The notes under the pieces: model-generated
What the model was told of the DNA's origin: nothing
Databases searched by the model: none
Seen by the model: the letters and a program-made list of their open reading frames with translations, nothing else
NCBI RefSeq assembly: GCF_009827435.1
Contig: NZ_WTYM01000054.1
Location: forward strand, 1 to 44,077
Direction of reading: 5' to 3'
Origin: Croceibacterium salegens
Lineage (GTDB): Bacteria > Pseudomonadota > Alphaproteobacteria > Sphingomonadales > Sphingomonadaceae
DNA: 44,077 nt
Translations under genes and position numbers: made by a program
Part shown: piece after piece, positions 1 through 8,527 of the stretch
How the letters are laid out: every line of letters starts with the position of its first letter
How positions within the stretch are numbered: position 1 is the first letter of the stretch

Positions 1-699
1 CCCCGCGTGAAGGCGGACGGCAGCGGGGTCGATCTCGCCAACGTCAAGATGAGCATGAACCCGTTCGACGAGATCGCGGTCGAGGAAGCCATCCGCCTCA
101 AGGAAAAGGGCGCGGCCGAGGAAATCATCGCGGTTTCGATCGGCCCGGCCAAGGCGCAGGAAACGCTGCGCACCGCGCTCGCCATGGGCGCCGACCGGGC
201 GATCCTGGTGCAGACCGATGACCAAGTCGAGCCGCTCGCCGTGGCCAAGATCCTCAAGGCCATCGCCGACGAGGAAGCGCCGGGCATCGTCATGCTCGGC
301 AAGCAGGCGATCGACGACGATTCCAACCAGACCGGCCAGATGCTCGCCGCGCTGATGGGGCGGCCGCAGGGCACCTTCGCCAGCAAGGTCGAGGTCTCGG
401 GCGACAGCGTCACCGTGACCCGCGAGGTCGATGGCGGGCTCGAAACCGAGAGCCTGAAGCTGCCGGCGGTGGTGACCACCGACCTGCGCCTCAACGAGCC
501 GCGCTACGCCTCGCTGCCCAACATCATGAAGGCCAAGTCCAAGCCGCTCGCGACCAAGAGCCCGGCCGACTACGGCGTCGACACCACCCCGCGCCTCAAG
601 GTGACCAAGGTCTCCGAACCGCCCGTGCGCCAGGCCGGCGTGAAGGTCGCCAACGTCGACGAACTGGTCGCCAAGCTCAAAGCCCTGGGAGTCGCCTGA
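1..699 (+). CDS. etfB: Electron transfer flavoprotein beta subunit (5' end cut off by window)
   Basis: Beta subunit of the ETF heterodimer, which takes electrons from acyl-CoA dehydrogenases and passes them to ETF-ubiquinone oxidoreductase. The open frame runs to the first base of the window. The visible protein (232 residues) lacks roughly the first 15-20 residues of a normal EtfB of about 249, so the GTG at 7 is not taken as the start. The [17 protein letters not shown] stretch and the [17 protein letters not shown] stretch (AMP-site and recognition-loop region) are typical of the family. The stop overlaps the etfA start by one base (TGATG), so the two are translationally coupled. It would serve the two acyl-CoA dehydrogenases further along the window. 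Confidence 0.96.
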   Translation, partial: PRVKADGSGVDLANVKMSMNPFDEIAVEEAIRLKEKGAAEEIIAVSIGPAKAQETLRTALAMGADRAILVQTDDQVEPLAVAKILKAIADEEAPGIVMLGKQAIDDDSNQTGQMLAALMGRPQGTFASKVEVSGDSVTVTREVDGGLETESLKLPAVVTTDLRLNEPRYASLPNIMKAKSKPLATKSPADYGVDTTPRLKVTKVSEPPVRQAGVKVANVDELVAKLKALGVA

Positions 700-1628
700 T
701 GAAGACCCTCGTTTACGTCGAACACGACAACCAGCACCTCAAGGACGCGACGCTCGCGACCGTCACCGCCGCGGCCAAGCTCGGCGATGTCGATCTGCTG
801 GTCGCGGGCAGCGGCTGCAAGGCCGTGGCCGATGCCGCGAGCAAGATCGCCGGTGTCGGCAAGGTCCTGCTCGCCGACGATGCCGCCTACGAGCACCAGC
901 TGGCCGAGAACGTCGCGCCGCTCGTCGCCGGCTTGATGGACGGCCATGACGCCTTCCTCTCCCCCGCCACCACGACCGGCAAGAACATCGCCCCGCGCGT
1001 CGCGGCCATGCTCGACGTGATGCAGGTCTCCGACATCATCGGCATCGAGGGCGACAAGACCTTCGTGCGCCCGATCTACGCCGGCAACGCCATCGCCACG
1101 GTCGAATCGAGCGATGCCAAGCTGGTCATCACCGTCCGCGGCACCGCCTTCGACAAGGCCGCCGCGGAAGGCGGCTCGGCAAGTATCGAGAACGTCTCCG
1201 GCCCGGGCGACGCCGGTCTCTCCAGCTTCGTCGGCGCCGAAGTCGCCGCCAGCGAGCGGCCCGAGCTGACCAGCGCCAAGGTGATCGTCTCAGGCGGCCG
1301 CGCGCTCAAGGACGCCGAGACCTTCCAGCAGGTCATCATCCCGCTTGCCGACAAGCTCGGCGCGGCGGTCGGGGCGAGCCGCGCGGCGGTCGATGCGGGC
1401 TATGTCCCCAACGACTACCAGGTCGGCCAGACCGGCAAGATCGTCGCCCCCGAAGTCTACATCGCCGTCGGCATATCGGGCGCGATCCAGCACCTCGCCG
1501 GCATGAAGGACTCCAAGACCATCGTCGCGATCAACAAGGACGAGGACGCCCCGATCTTCCAGGTCGCCGACATCGGTCTCGTCGCCGACCTGTTCCAGGC
1601 CGTGCCGGAGCTGACCAGCAAACTGTGA
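699..1628 (+). CDS. etfA: Electron transfer flavoprotein alpha subunit
   Basis: FAD-binding alpha subunit of ETF, 309 residues, the usual length. The N-terminal half is the Rossmann-like ETF domain. The C-terminal FAD domain is recognised by [15 protein letters not shown], by [21 protein letters not shown] and by the [15 protein letters not shown] and [19 protein letters not shown] blocks. It starts at the ATG overlapping the etfB stop. The ETF pair looks like a core gene of the host: visibly GC-rich and unremarkable in codon use. It ends before a convergent gene (stop at 1756). Confidence 0.97.
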   Translation: MKTLVYVEHDNQHLKDATLATVTAAAKLGDVDLLVAGSGCKAVADAASKIAGVGKVLLADDAAYEHQLAENVAPLVAGLMDGHDAFLSPATTTGKNIAPRVAAMLDVMQVSDIIGIEGDKTFVRPIYAGNAIATVESSDAKLVITVRGTAFDKAAAEGGSASIENVSGPGDAGLSSFVGAEVAASERPELTSAKVIVSGGRALKDAETFQQVIIPLADKLGAAVGASRAAVDAGYVPNDYQVGQTGKIVAPEVYIAVGISGAIQHLAGMKDSKTIVAINKDEDAPIFQVADIGLVADLFQAVPELTSKL

Positions 1629-1743
1629 GCGGGTATTCACGCGAAGAGTAGCGACCCACGATTCATTGGAATGCCTATACGGATGACATCTGGCATTGCG
1701 GATCACGGAGCCAGGACACACTTTTGGCATCGGGTGCTCGCAA

Positions 1744-1755
1744 TTTTGGCCAAAA
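1744..1755. repeat. Perfect 12-bp palindrome between convergent genes
   Basis: TTTTGGCCAAAA lies directly after the stop codon of the minus-strand binding protein and 115 bases past etfA. It has no loop, so it is a poor classical terminator. It may contribute to 3'-end formation or be chance. The rest of 1629-1743 shows no gene. Confidence 0.3.
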
Positions 1756-2880
1756 CTAAAACTGATCCAGATTCGGCAGTTCGACGGGCCGGCCTGTCGC
1801 GCCCCATGACCCATTCCGCAGCTGCATTGGCTGGATTGCCGTTGCCCCCAAATGTCTATCTGACGCAAACCGGACTGGTGGGAGTATGTTGGTCGTGATC
1901 GTGCCCAATCGTTCGAACGCCCCCACGATATTCTCACGCGTCACTTCACCTGCAATTGAATCGAGCGCGGCGGTAAAAATCTGGGCGTGGGCGTAGGCAG
2001 TCAACGACAGGAAATCCGGTGTCTGGTCCGGAAAATCCTTTGCCAGCCGTTCGCGATATTCCCGCGCCGAGGGCAATTCGGCGGCCGGAGTCGTGGCTAT
2101 TGCGGCGTGTCCCTTCATACCCTCGACCATCGCCCCGCCCGCTTGGGCAATCTGGCTGTTCACATTTGCCGCCCAGCTATACAGCGGAAGCTCCATCCCC
2201 CTTGCCTTAAGGCTTGAGAGCGTCGCCAACAGCTCCGGCCAGTTGACGAGGACGACGATGGCGTCGGGTTGGTGGGCCGCGATTGCATCGGCCATGTTGT
2301 CGCCATCGGTCGACCCCAGTGGCACACCAACACCGATTGCCTGCGCCCCCGGAAGGCAGCAGGATTGAAAGCCCCGCTGGGCAAATTCGGCCATCTCGAC
2401 CGAGATCTCGGGGTAATCGGGATAGAAGATCACGGCCTTGCGATGCCCTTCCAACGCCGCCCATTGTCCCAGCAGGAAGCCTGATTCGTTGAAAGGCGGC
2501 TGCACGCCGAAGACCCCCCAATGCGGCGGATCATACCATTCTCGCGCACCTGCAAAGGGTAACAGTAAGGGCAGCCGACGCGCCTTCAAGTAAGGTAGCG
2601 CAGCTGTCAGCTGCGGTGTGCCATTGGTGTTCAGCAACGCCACAATCCCATCTTCTATGTCGAGCTTGCGGATGGCCTCCCGGGTGACGACGATATCGTA
2701 GTTGCTATCCTCGACGAGCAGTTCGATCGACCTGCCCTGGTGCCCGCCTTGCGCATTGTAGGCGTTGATCCAAGCTGCGGTACCCGCATGGATCTTGCCA
2801 CCGTATTCCCGCAGCGCCGGCAGCCCTGAGAAGGGCGCGACTATGCCGACCTTGATCGACGATCCTTCGACATTCGACAC
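1756..2880 (-). CDS. Orphan periplasmic-binding-fold (branched-chain amino acid type) ligand-binding protein without signal peptide
   Basis: Type I periplasmic-binding-protein fold related to LivJ-type and AmiC-type proteins (Peripla_BP_6). The N-terminus IKVGIVAPFSG, the NTNGTPQLTAALPYLKAR region (about residues 95-115) and SLTAYAHAQIF near the C-terminus are typical. The preferred start is the GTG at 2880, downstream of an AGGAGG at 2892-2897; an ATG at 2916 opens the same frame but has no ribosome site. With either start there is no hydrophobic signal peptide or lipobox, and no permease or ATPase gene lies nearby. It may therefore be a cytoplasmic ligand sensor, as AmiC is, or a binding protein serving a distant transporter. 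Both are inference; the fold assignment is firm. About 374 residues. Confidence 0.8.
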   Translation of the reverse strand: MSNVEGSSIKVGIVAPFSGLPALREYGGKIHAGTAAWINAYNAQGGHQGRSIELLVEDSNYDIVVTREAIRKLDIEDGIVALLNTNGTPQLTAALPYLKARRLPLLLPFAGAREWYDPPHWGVFGVQPPFNESGFLLGQWAALEGHRKAVIFYPDYPEISVEMAEFAQRGFQSCCLPGAQAIGVGVPLGSTDGDNMADAIAAHQPDAIVVLVNWPELLATLSSLKARGMELPLYSWAANVNSQIAQAGGAMVEGMKGHAAIATTPAAELPSAREYRERLAKDFPDQTPDFLSLTAYAHAQIFTAALDSIAGEVTRENIVGAFERLGTITTNILPPVRFASDRHLGATAIQPMQLRNGSWGATGRPVELPNLDQF

Positions 2881-2910
2881 CAGCGCGCACACCTCCTGTT
2901 CGTCGCAGTC

Positions 2911-2933
2911 TTGCATTTTTTGTAATGCGTCAA
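2911..2933 (-). promoter_or_regulatory. Promoter/operator-like motif upstream of the binding protein
   Basis: Read on the minus strand, TTGAC is followed directly by GCATTACAAAAAAT and then GCAA. The AT-rich core has short inverted ends (GCATT...AATGC). The same TTGAC(T)GCATTACAAAAAAT string recurs at 15874-15893 in front of the TetR/epimerase divergent pair. If TTGAC acts as a -35 box, transcription would begin downstream of the ATG at 2916, which supports the GTG start at 2880. Confidence 0.4.
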
Positions 2934-3067
2934 TAAAATATTTTCGAGCCAGTGGAGCGCCTAAGCTAGGAGCAGGTTATCCATTTCTTACATACCCTTG
3001 CCAGCGACTGCAGAAAGAAGCCCCCTTGGGATTCAAGCTGCCCCCGCCAAAGATGGGAATCGATGCC

Positions 3068-3601
3068 ATGTGTTCAGACCAGTCGAAGACAACGGCAACC
3101 GTCGCGCTCGAAGAAGCGGCCGTCGGCCTGACGCTGCAGTGTCTGATCGCGCGGTTTTGGCGAGAAGCCGAGAAAAGCACAGGTGGTCGCGCCGATCTGT
3201 GCTTTGTCGAAGAGGGCAAGTTCATCATCGACGGAATGGTGGAGGCGCTGGGTCGCGAGGCCATCCGCAAGGTAGGCGCTTACCGGCAAGAGCTGGGACG
3301 GCAACAGAACGGGGCACGCCATTCGCGCCATCTCATGTCCAATTTCGATTTCGATCTTGGCGCGCTAGCCACAGAGGGCAAGGCCATTGTACGAGCGGTT
3401 ATGACCCATTTCGGCGGGACGGGTAATCCACCTCTGAAGCTGGAAGCGGCACTGGCGATTTACGACGTCACGATCACGGCAGACCTCCAGCCTGAGGGCG
3501 CCTGGTTGCTGGCATCGCTGCACATGCAGCCAGTGTTCGTCGCCGAAAACCATCCTGCCCGCAACATGCCGCGGGAATACTCGCACCACGGTCGCGACTA
3601 G
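3068..3601 (+). CDS. NTF2-like / SnoaL-type protein
   Basis: About 177 residues with the cone-shaped NTF2-like fold seen in SnoaL cyclases and in beta subunits of ring-hydroxylating dioxygenases. The helix LTLQCLIARFWREAE is followed by the segment with FIIDGMVEALGREAI (residues about 40-60) and the RHLMSNFDFDL block (about 85), the usual order of the family. The start is set at ATG 3068, with GGGA nine bases upstream; ATG 3053 is possible. The open frame extends further upstream to 2765, but that part is antisense to the binding-protein gene and is rejected. It is transcribed alone and converges on the kinase gene. No catalytic residues can be assigned; it may be an isomerase, a dehydratase or an accessory protein. 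Confidence 0.72.
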   Translation: MCSDQSKTTATVALEEAAVGLTLQCLIARFWREAEKSTGGRADLCFVEEGKFIIDGMVEALGREAIRKVGAYRQELGRQQNGARHSRHLMSNFDFDLGALATEGKAIVRAVMTHFGGTGNPPLKLEAALAIYDVTITADLQPEGAWLLASLHMQPVFVAENHPARNMPREYSHHGRD

Positions 3602-3611
3602 GCCAAGCTGC

Positions 3612-4634
3612 TCATGTCCCCAGTGCTATGCGGGCACCTATTTGAGCAAGTGGGCGCGCTTTCGCGCCAACGACTTCTGCATCCTCCGCGCTGGCCTGTC
3701 CCAGCTGTGCCCGCTTCCAGACACCTTGCAGGATGGCTGCAACACGAAAGAGGCTGAACGCCAGGTAGAAGTCCCAATGGGGAATGCCGCTGCGGCCCGT
3801 CCGCTTGCAATAGCGCTGGACGTATTCGCTCTCCTCGGGGATGCCCATGGCGGCACGATCAAGATCGGCGAAACCCCGAAACAATTCTGCGCCGACGCGC
3901 CACACCATGGCATGATAGGCAAAATCGGCCAACGGATCGCCTAGTGTCGACAGTTCCCAGTCCAGAAACGCAACCACCCGTGGCTCGGTCGGATGAAAGA
4001 TCATGTTGTCGAGCCGGAGATCCCCGTGGAAGATCCGGCCAGTCTGCGGCGTAGGAAGGTTTTCCGGAAGCCAGGCAATCAGTTCATCCATGGCCTCGCA
4101 CCGCGCGCCTTCGCTTGCACGGTACTGTCTCGTCCACAACGACACTTGCCGCTCGAGGAAACCGTCGCTGCGGCCGAATGAATCCAACCCAACGGACAAG
4201 GGATCGACGTTGTGCAACGAAGAAACAGCGACGTTCATGGCATCGAAGATCTCCGCCCGCTGGTGCGCCGACAACCCGGGGAGCCGCTGATCGTAGAATA
4301 TCCGACCGTCCACGAAGTCCATGACATAGAATGCGGCACCCAGAACCTGCGGGTCTTCACAAAGGGCGTGGACCCTCGGCACCGGAACGTCACTCTGGGC
4401 CAGCGCGTGCAGCACCTGGAATTCACGTTCGATCGCATGGGCTTTCGGCAAAAGCTCACCGAACGGTTTGCGCCGGAGAACGAAGTCCCCGGCTTCGGAG
4501 CGCACGCGATAGGTTGGGTTGGATTGGCCGAATCCGAACTTCTCCATGGTCGCCGGCCCGCAGAAGCCGGGCACCTGGCGCGCCAGCCAATCTTGTAGTG
4601 CGGGTGGCACTGGCTCTTCGCATCGACCGGTCAC
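3612..4634 (-). CDS. Acyl-CoA phosphotransferase of the LvaA / ACAD10-11 kinase family (APH fold)
   Basis: Aminoglycoside-phosphotransferase-fold kinase, about 340 residues. Visible are the GFGQSNPTYRV nucleotide loop (about residue 36), the catalytic loop HGDLRLDN (about 203-210) and the metal-binding DWELSTLGDPLAD block (about 225-237). Family members such as LvaA of Pseudomonas putida and the kinase part of ACAD10/11 phosphorylate the 4-hydroxyl of 4-hydroxyacyl-CoAs so that a partner acyl-CoA dehydrogenase can eliminate phosphate. It is divergent from exactly such a dehydrogenase (4783-6090). The GTG at 4634 is preferred because GGAGG lies six bases upstream; TTG 4637 is too close. The substrate is inferred from the family, not shown here. 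Confidence 0.82.
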   Translation of the reverse strand: MTGRCEEPVPPALQDWLARQVPGFCGPATMEKFGFGQSNPTYRVRSEAGDFVLRRKPFGELLPKAHAIEREFQVLHALAQSDVPVPRVHALCEDPQVLGAAFYVMDFVDGRIFYDQRLPGLSAHQRAEIFDAMNVAVSSLHNVDPLSVGLDSFGRSDGFLERQVSLWTRQYRASEGARCEAMDELIAWLPENLPTPQTGRIFHGDLRLDNMIFHPTEPRVVAFLDWELSTLGDPLADFAYHAMVWRVGAELFRGFADLDRAAMGIPEESEYVQRYCKRTGRSGIPHWDFYLAFSLFRVAAILQGVWKRAQLGQASAEDAEVVGAKARPLAQIGARIALGT

Positions 4635-4667
4635 CAAAATCCTCCGTCCACAACAAGATTCCTGAAC

Positions 4668-4757
4668 AATGTCCTACGAAGAGGCACCGTAGCAGCACAA
4701 TCACCTAGTTGCCATATAGAAGCTGCTTGCACAATTGCTAACAGATTGTAGGACATT
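4668..4757. promoter_or_regulatory. Symmetric divergent control region with 10-bp inverted repeat
   Basis: AATGTCCTAC (4668-4677) and its exact reverse complement GTAGGACATT (4748-4757) face each other across 70 bases. They lie 33 bases upstream of the kinase start and 25 bases upstream of the acyl-CoA dehydrogenase start. The symmetry suggests one regulator controlling both genes from paired half-operators or by looping. No regulator is adjacent; the nearest are the GntR at 7691 and the TetR at 15821. Confidence 0.5.
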
Positions 4758-4782
4758 ATGGGCGTCATGAAGGGAAAGCTCA

Positions 4783-6090
4783 ATGGAACCCAGTACCCGA
4801 AGTGTTGAACTGGCAGCCAAAATAAATGCGTTCATGGCAGAGCATATCTACCCGAATGAACGGCGCTACTACCTCGAAGCGGAGCGGCTGGGGCCATGGT
4901 CCACCTATCCCGTCGTCGAGGAGCTCAAGCCATTGGCCAAGGCAGCGGGGCTGTGGAACCTCTTCCTTCCGGTGAAGGAATGTCCTGAGGGATTGTCGAA
5001 CGTCGACTACGCGCCGCTGTGCGAAATCATGGGCCGATCATTGTTCGCGCCGGAAGTTTTCAATTGTTCTGCTCCGGATACCGGAAACATGGAAACGATC
5101 CTGCGTTACGGCACGCCGGCGCAGAAGGAGCAATGGCTAACCCCGCTCCTCAATGGAGATATCCGGTCTGCCTTCGCCATGACCGAACCCGACGAGGCTT
5201 CTTCCGACGCAACCAATATCGGCACTTCGATCCTGCGCGACGGCGGTGACTACGTCATCAACGGTCGGAAGTGGTACACCACCAATGCCACCAACCCCGC
5301 GTGCAAGATTATCATCCTCATGGGGAAAAGTGCACCTGACGGCGACGATCCCTATCGACGCCAATCGATGATCCTCGTTCCTCGCAACACGCCGGGTGTC
5401 CGTGTCGTGCGCTCGCTACCGGTGATGGGCTTTTATGGCGTGCCGGACCGGGCTTCCGAAGTCCTGTTCGACAATGTTCGAGTTCCGGCTGACAATATGC
5501 TGCTGGGTGAAGGGTGCGGCTTCGAGATTGCGCAGGGGCGGCTTGGACCGGGCCGGATCCACCACTGCATGCGCCTGATCGGACTGTGCGAAAGGATCCT
5601 CGAACGCATGTGCCGCAGGGCTGAACTGCGCAGCCCATTCGGTCGTCCACTGGCGGATCAGACTGTAACGCTCGAACGCATCGCGGAATCCCGCATCATG
5701 ATTGACCAGGCACGCTTGCTGACAATGAAGGCAGCGTCGATGATGGATACCGTCGGCAACAAGGAAGCCCGTCGGGAAATCGCCATGATTAAGGTGACTG
5801 CCCCGCGGATGGCGCAGCAGGTGATCGATTGGGCAATCCAACTGTTTGGCGGAGGCGGCACCAGCAACGATCACCTCCTGCCCGCAGCATTTGCCACAGC
5901 GCGGTTGCTGCGCTTGGCCGATGGACCGGATGAGGTTCACCGGAACCAGATCGGCCGGCTCGAGATCAAACGCCATCGGGGTACCGATCCGGCAGCAACT
6001 GGCGGCCATGCAGAAGTCCTGTCCATCGATGAGGCCGAATATCAGACCAATGAAGGGCTGTGGCCGCGCCCTGCGGAGTTCACAGAGTGA
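4783..6090 (+). CDS. Acyl-CoA dehydrogenase, ACAD10/11 (LvaC-like) class
   Basis: FAD acyl-CoA dehydrogenase of 435 residues. The order is an N-terminal helical domain, the middle beta domain with [16 protein letters not shown] (about residue 127) and the C-terminal domain with [12 protein letters not shown] and [26 protein letters not shown] near the C-terminus is characteristic of the ACAD10/11-like class. The start is ATG 4783 behind AAGGGAAAG. It is divergent from the kinase and coupled to the next SDR by a four-base overlap. The known family route would be removal of the phosphate from a 4-phosphoacyl-CoA to give an enoyl-CoA; that role here is inferred from the pairing. If the reaction is a true oxidation, electrons would pass to EtfAB. 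Confidence 0.9.
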   Translation: MEPSTRSVELAAKINAFMAEHIYPNERRYYLEAERLGPWSTYPVVEELKPLAKAAGLWNLFLPVKECPEGLSNVDYAPLCEIMGRSLFAPEVFNCSAPDTGNMETILRYGTPAQKEQWLTPLLNGDIRSAFAMTEPDEASSDATNIGTSILRDGGDYVINGRKWYTTNATNPACKIIILMGKSAPDGDDPYRRQSMILVPRNTPGVRVVRSLPVMGFYGVPDRASEVLFDNVRVPADNMLLGEGCGFEIAQGRLGPGRIHHCMRLIGLCERILERMCRRAELRSPFGRPLADQTVTLERIAESRIMIDQARLLTMKAASMMDTVGNKEARREIAMIKVTAPRMAQQVIDWAIQLFGGGGTSNDHLLPAAFATARLLRLADGPDEVHRNQIGRLEIKRHRGTDPAATGGHAEVLSIDEAEYQTNEGLWPRPAEFTE

Positions 6091-6863
6091 CCGGGCGCCT
6101 CGCAGGCAAGCGCGCACTTGTTACCGGTGCAGCGCAGGGCCTTGGAGCGGCAACGGCAAAAGCGATTGCGCGGGAAGGCGGACGCGTTCTGCTTACCGAC
6201 CTGAACTTGGAAGGGGTTTCATCCGTTACCGCGGAAATCAACCGCGCATACGGAGCAGGCACGGCGTTTTACGCGTGTCACGACGTCGCGAGCGAACACG
6301 ATTGGATCTCGGTGATCGCGCAGGCGGAACAAGACCTTGGCGGATTGTCGGTACTGGTAAACAACGCCGGGATTGTCGTGATGGGTTCGGTCGAGGATAT
6401 CTCCCTCAGCGAGTGGCAGCGTGGCCTCGCCGTAAACACCGACAGCGTGTTCCTCGGAACAAAGCATGCCCTGCGACTGATGCGGGAGTACCAGCCCGGA
6501 TCGATCGTGAATATTTCCTCGATCGCAGGATTGATCGCAGCGCACAACTTCGCGAATTACAACGCTTCCAAGGCTGCTGTCTGGATGCTTAGCAAGTCGA
6601 TCGCTTTGCACTGCGCAAGACTGGGCTGGGACATTCGCTGCAACTCCATCCACCCAACATTCATTCGTACCCCCATCCTGGCAGATCTGGTCGGCGACAA
6701 GGATGAGTCCACCGTACTCGCCAAGCTCGCCCGGCAGGTTCCTCTTGGCAGGCTGGGAGAGGCAGAAGATGTCGCCCACGCGGTCGTTTACCTTGCATCA
6801 GATGAAAGCCGTTTCATGACCGGGGCCGAAATCAAGCTGGACGGTGGAATATCCGCGATGTGA
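6087..6863 (+). CDS. SDR-family NAD(P)-dependent dehydrogenase
   Basis: Classical short-chain dehydrogenase of 258 residues. It shows the cofactor motif [11 protein letters not shown] near the N-terminus, DLNLEG after beta 2 (an acidic residue favouring NAD), VNNAG, the catalytic Ser in NISSIAG and YNASKAA with the Tyr/Lys pair. The start is the GTG at 6087 that overlaps the dehydrogenase stop (GTGA); an earlier in-frame start at 6060 would run into the preceding gene. It probably oxidises a hydroxyl on a CoA-bound or cyclic intermediate; the substrate is unknown. Confidence 0.9.
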   Translation: MTGRLAGKRALVTGAAQGLGAATAKAIAREGGRVLLTDLNLEGVSSVTAEINRAYGAGTAFYACHDVASEHDWISVIAQAEQDLGGLSVLVNNAGIVVMGSVEDISLSEWQRGLAVNTDSVFLGTKHALRLMREYQPGSIVNISSIAGLIAAHNFANYNASKAAVWMLSKSIALHCARLGWDIRCNSIHPTFIRTPILADLVGDKDESTVLAKLARQVPLGRLGEAEDVAHAVVYLASDESRFMTGAEIKLDGGISAM

Positions 6864-6909
6864 CCCAAGCCGACAGCAAGAATCTTCCAACTCATCCTGA
6901 GGGGCGAAC

Positions 6910-7689
6910 ATGACAGCGAATTTCAATCTTACCGGGAAAGGGGCCATCGTCACCGGATCCTCGCGCGGGATCGGCAAGTCGATCGCTGAGGCACTGGCCG
7001 CTCACGGAGCAAACGTGGTCATTTCCTCGCGCAAGAAGGATGGCTGCGACCTGGTCGCCGAGCAGATAAACCTCAGGGGGAAAGGAAGCGCCTTCTCGAT
7101 TCCGGCAAATGTCGGCTCGGACGACGATCTAGGTGCCTTGGTGCATGGGGCGCAAGATTGCCTCGGCCAGATCGACATACTTGTCTGTAATGCAGCGTCC
7201 AATCCGTATTACGGGCCCATGGCTGACATATCCGACGCGCAATTCGAAAAGGTATTACAGAACAATCTACTCTCTTCGCACAAGCTCGCCAAGTTAGTCT
7301 CCCCGGCGATGATCAAGCGGCGTAGCGGTTCAATCATCCTCGTCTCGTCGATCGGCGGCTTTCGCGGTTCCGGCGTCATCGGAGCCTACAACATCTCCAA
7401 GGCAGCAGACCTCGCACTCGCCCGCAATCTGGCGATCGACTACGGTCCCAGCGGAGTGCGTGTTAATTGCATCGCTCCGGGCCTGATCAGGACCGATTTC
7501 GCCCGTGCGCTTTGGGAGGACGAAGCAAATCTCGCCCGGGCCTTGACCGGCACTCCGATGGGCCGGATTGGCGAGCCTGAGGAAATTGCCGGAGCTGCCG
7601 TATTCCTCGCTGCCGACGCGTCTCGCTATATGACGGGCCAGGCGATTGTAATCGATGGTGGTTCACTGATTACGGCGGCAGGCATCTGA
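6910..7689 (+). CDS. SDR-family oxidoreductase, DHRS4-like
   Basis: Short-chain dehydrogenase of 259 residues with TGSSRGIGKS at the cofactor site, SSRK after beta 2 (basic residues that favour NADP) and the Ser-Tyr-Lys triad in LVSSIGG and YNISKAA. In place of NNAG it has CNAASNPYYGP, a variant typical of DHRS4-like enzymes. It starts at ATG 6910 behind GAGGGGCG. It is the second SDR in the block and is followed two bases after its stop by the GntR gene, so the two are co-transcribed. Confidence 0.9.
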   Translation: MTANFNLTGKGAIVTGSSRGIGKSIAEALAAHGANVVISSRKKDGCDLVAEQINLRGKGSAFSIPANVGSDDDLGALVHGAQDCLGQIDILVCNAASNPYYGPMADISDAQFEKVLQNNLLSSHKLAKLVSPAMIKRRSGSIILVSSIGGFRGSGVIGAYNISKAADLALARNLAIDYGPSGVRVNCIAPGLIRTDFARALWEDEANLARALTGTPMGRIGEPEEIAGAAVFLAADASRYMTGQAIVIDGGSLITAAGI

Positions 7690-7690
7690 A

Positions 7691-8356
7691 ATGCCCCCCG
7701 GCAAACATACCGGAGAGAAAATCCCGCTTGGCCAAACGCGCGAGCACGTTATGCGGGAGATCATTCGCGGTCTTTACGACGGACAGTTCAAACCCGGACA
7801 AAGAATTAGGGAGTCGCAACTCACCGCCGCCTACAAGATTAGTCGGGGACCGGCCAGGGAGGCCCTCAATGCTCTGGCGGCGATGAACATCTTAACGCTG
7901 ATCCCGCAACGAGGGGCAGTGGTGCGGACGCTGACCATACCCGAGGCGATCGACACTCTTATCGTGGCGCAGAGCTTGATCGGGCTCGCCGCCAGACTTG
8001 CCGCGGAATGTGACAAAAGCGAAACGGCACTGGCGAAGCTCAAGAATGCATCCGAGGTGCTACAGTCGTGCTCGCAACAAACCAGCGAAGCCGATTACGC
8101 TGAGGCACGCGATCGCTTCTACGGGGCGCTTACAACGATGGCCGGGAACGCCGAGCTCAGCAGGTTACTGCCACTCCTCCGTGTTCACCTAATCAGGGTC
8201 CAGTTTGCCTCGATCCTGCGTGCCGACGACCCCGATTGGTATCATGATTACCAAGACATCGCGGATGCCATTGCAGCCGGGAACAAGAAGCAAGCTGAAG
8301 GGGCCGCATGTGCTCATATTGGACGAGCAATCAGAAGGTTACGAGCTCTGTTGTAG
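7691..8356 (+). CDS. GntR-family transcriptional regulator (GntR1, FCD-like)
   Basis: 221 residues. The N-terminal winged helix-turn-helix (about residues 15-75) contains IRGLYDGQFKPGQRIRESQL and SRGPAREALNALA. The C-terminal half is all-helical and effector-binding (FCD/VanR type), ending in HLIRVQFASILRADDPDWY. It is clearly related to the GntR at 27516-28232 (shared GLYxGxFxPGQR, ILPQ(K/R)GAxVR and (L/I)xVH(L/I)(M/I)RVQ). The palindrome at 8443-8464, just after its stop and before the ligase, is the obvious candidate operator. Confidence 0.9.
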   Translation: MPPGKHTGEKIPLGQTREHVMREIIRGLYDGQFKPGQRIRESQLTAAYKISRGPAREALNALAAMNILTLIPQRGAVVRTLTIPEAIDTLIVAQSLIGLAARLAAECDKSETALAKLKNASEVLQSCSQQTSEADYAEARDRFYGALTTMAGNAELSRLLPLLRVHLIRVQFASILRADDPDWYHDYQDIADAIAAGNKKQAEGAACAHIGRAIRRLRALL

Positions 8357-8442
8357 AGCTTGCCCTTCGAAATCTCGACGATCAACTGTAGGTCGCAAGG
8401 CGGCCATCGCCCGATCCCCTCCCCTTTCAAATTTCCAAAGAT

Positions 8443-8464
8443 CGTCATACCTATTGGTATGGCG
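8443..8464. promoter_or_regulatory. Putative GntR1 operator A
   Basis: CGTCATACC-N4-GGTATGGCG, two 9-bp arms with one mismatch, in the 171-bp gap between the GntR1 stop and the acyl-CoA ligase start. The same arrangement recurs at 10211-10232. Confidence 0.6.
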
Positions 8465-8527
8465 ATTCTGGCGAAGCGGAGATTCGCCGTGCGCATGCGT
8501 TCCAAGAGCCGAATTGGAGAGAGAATC

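Noticed and set aside
2765-3067. N-terminal extension of the NTF2-like protein
   Set aside because: Antisense to the binding-protein gene and without family similarity.
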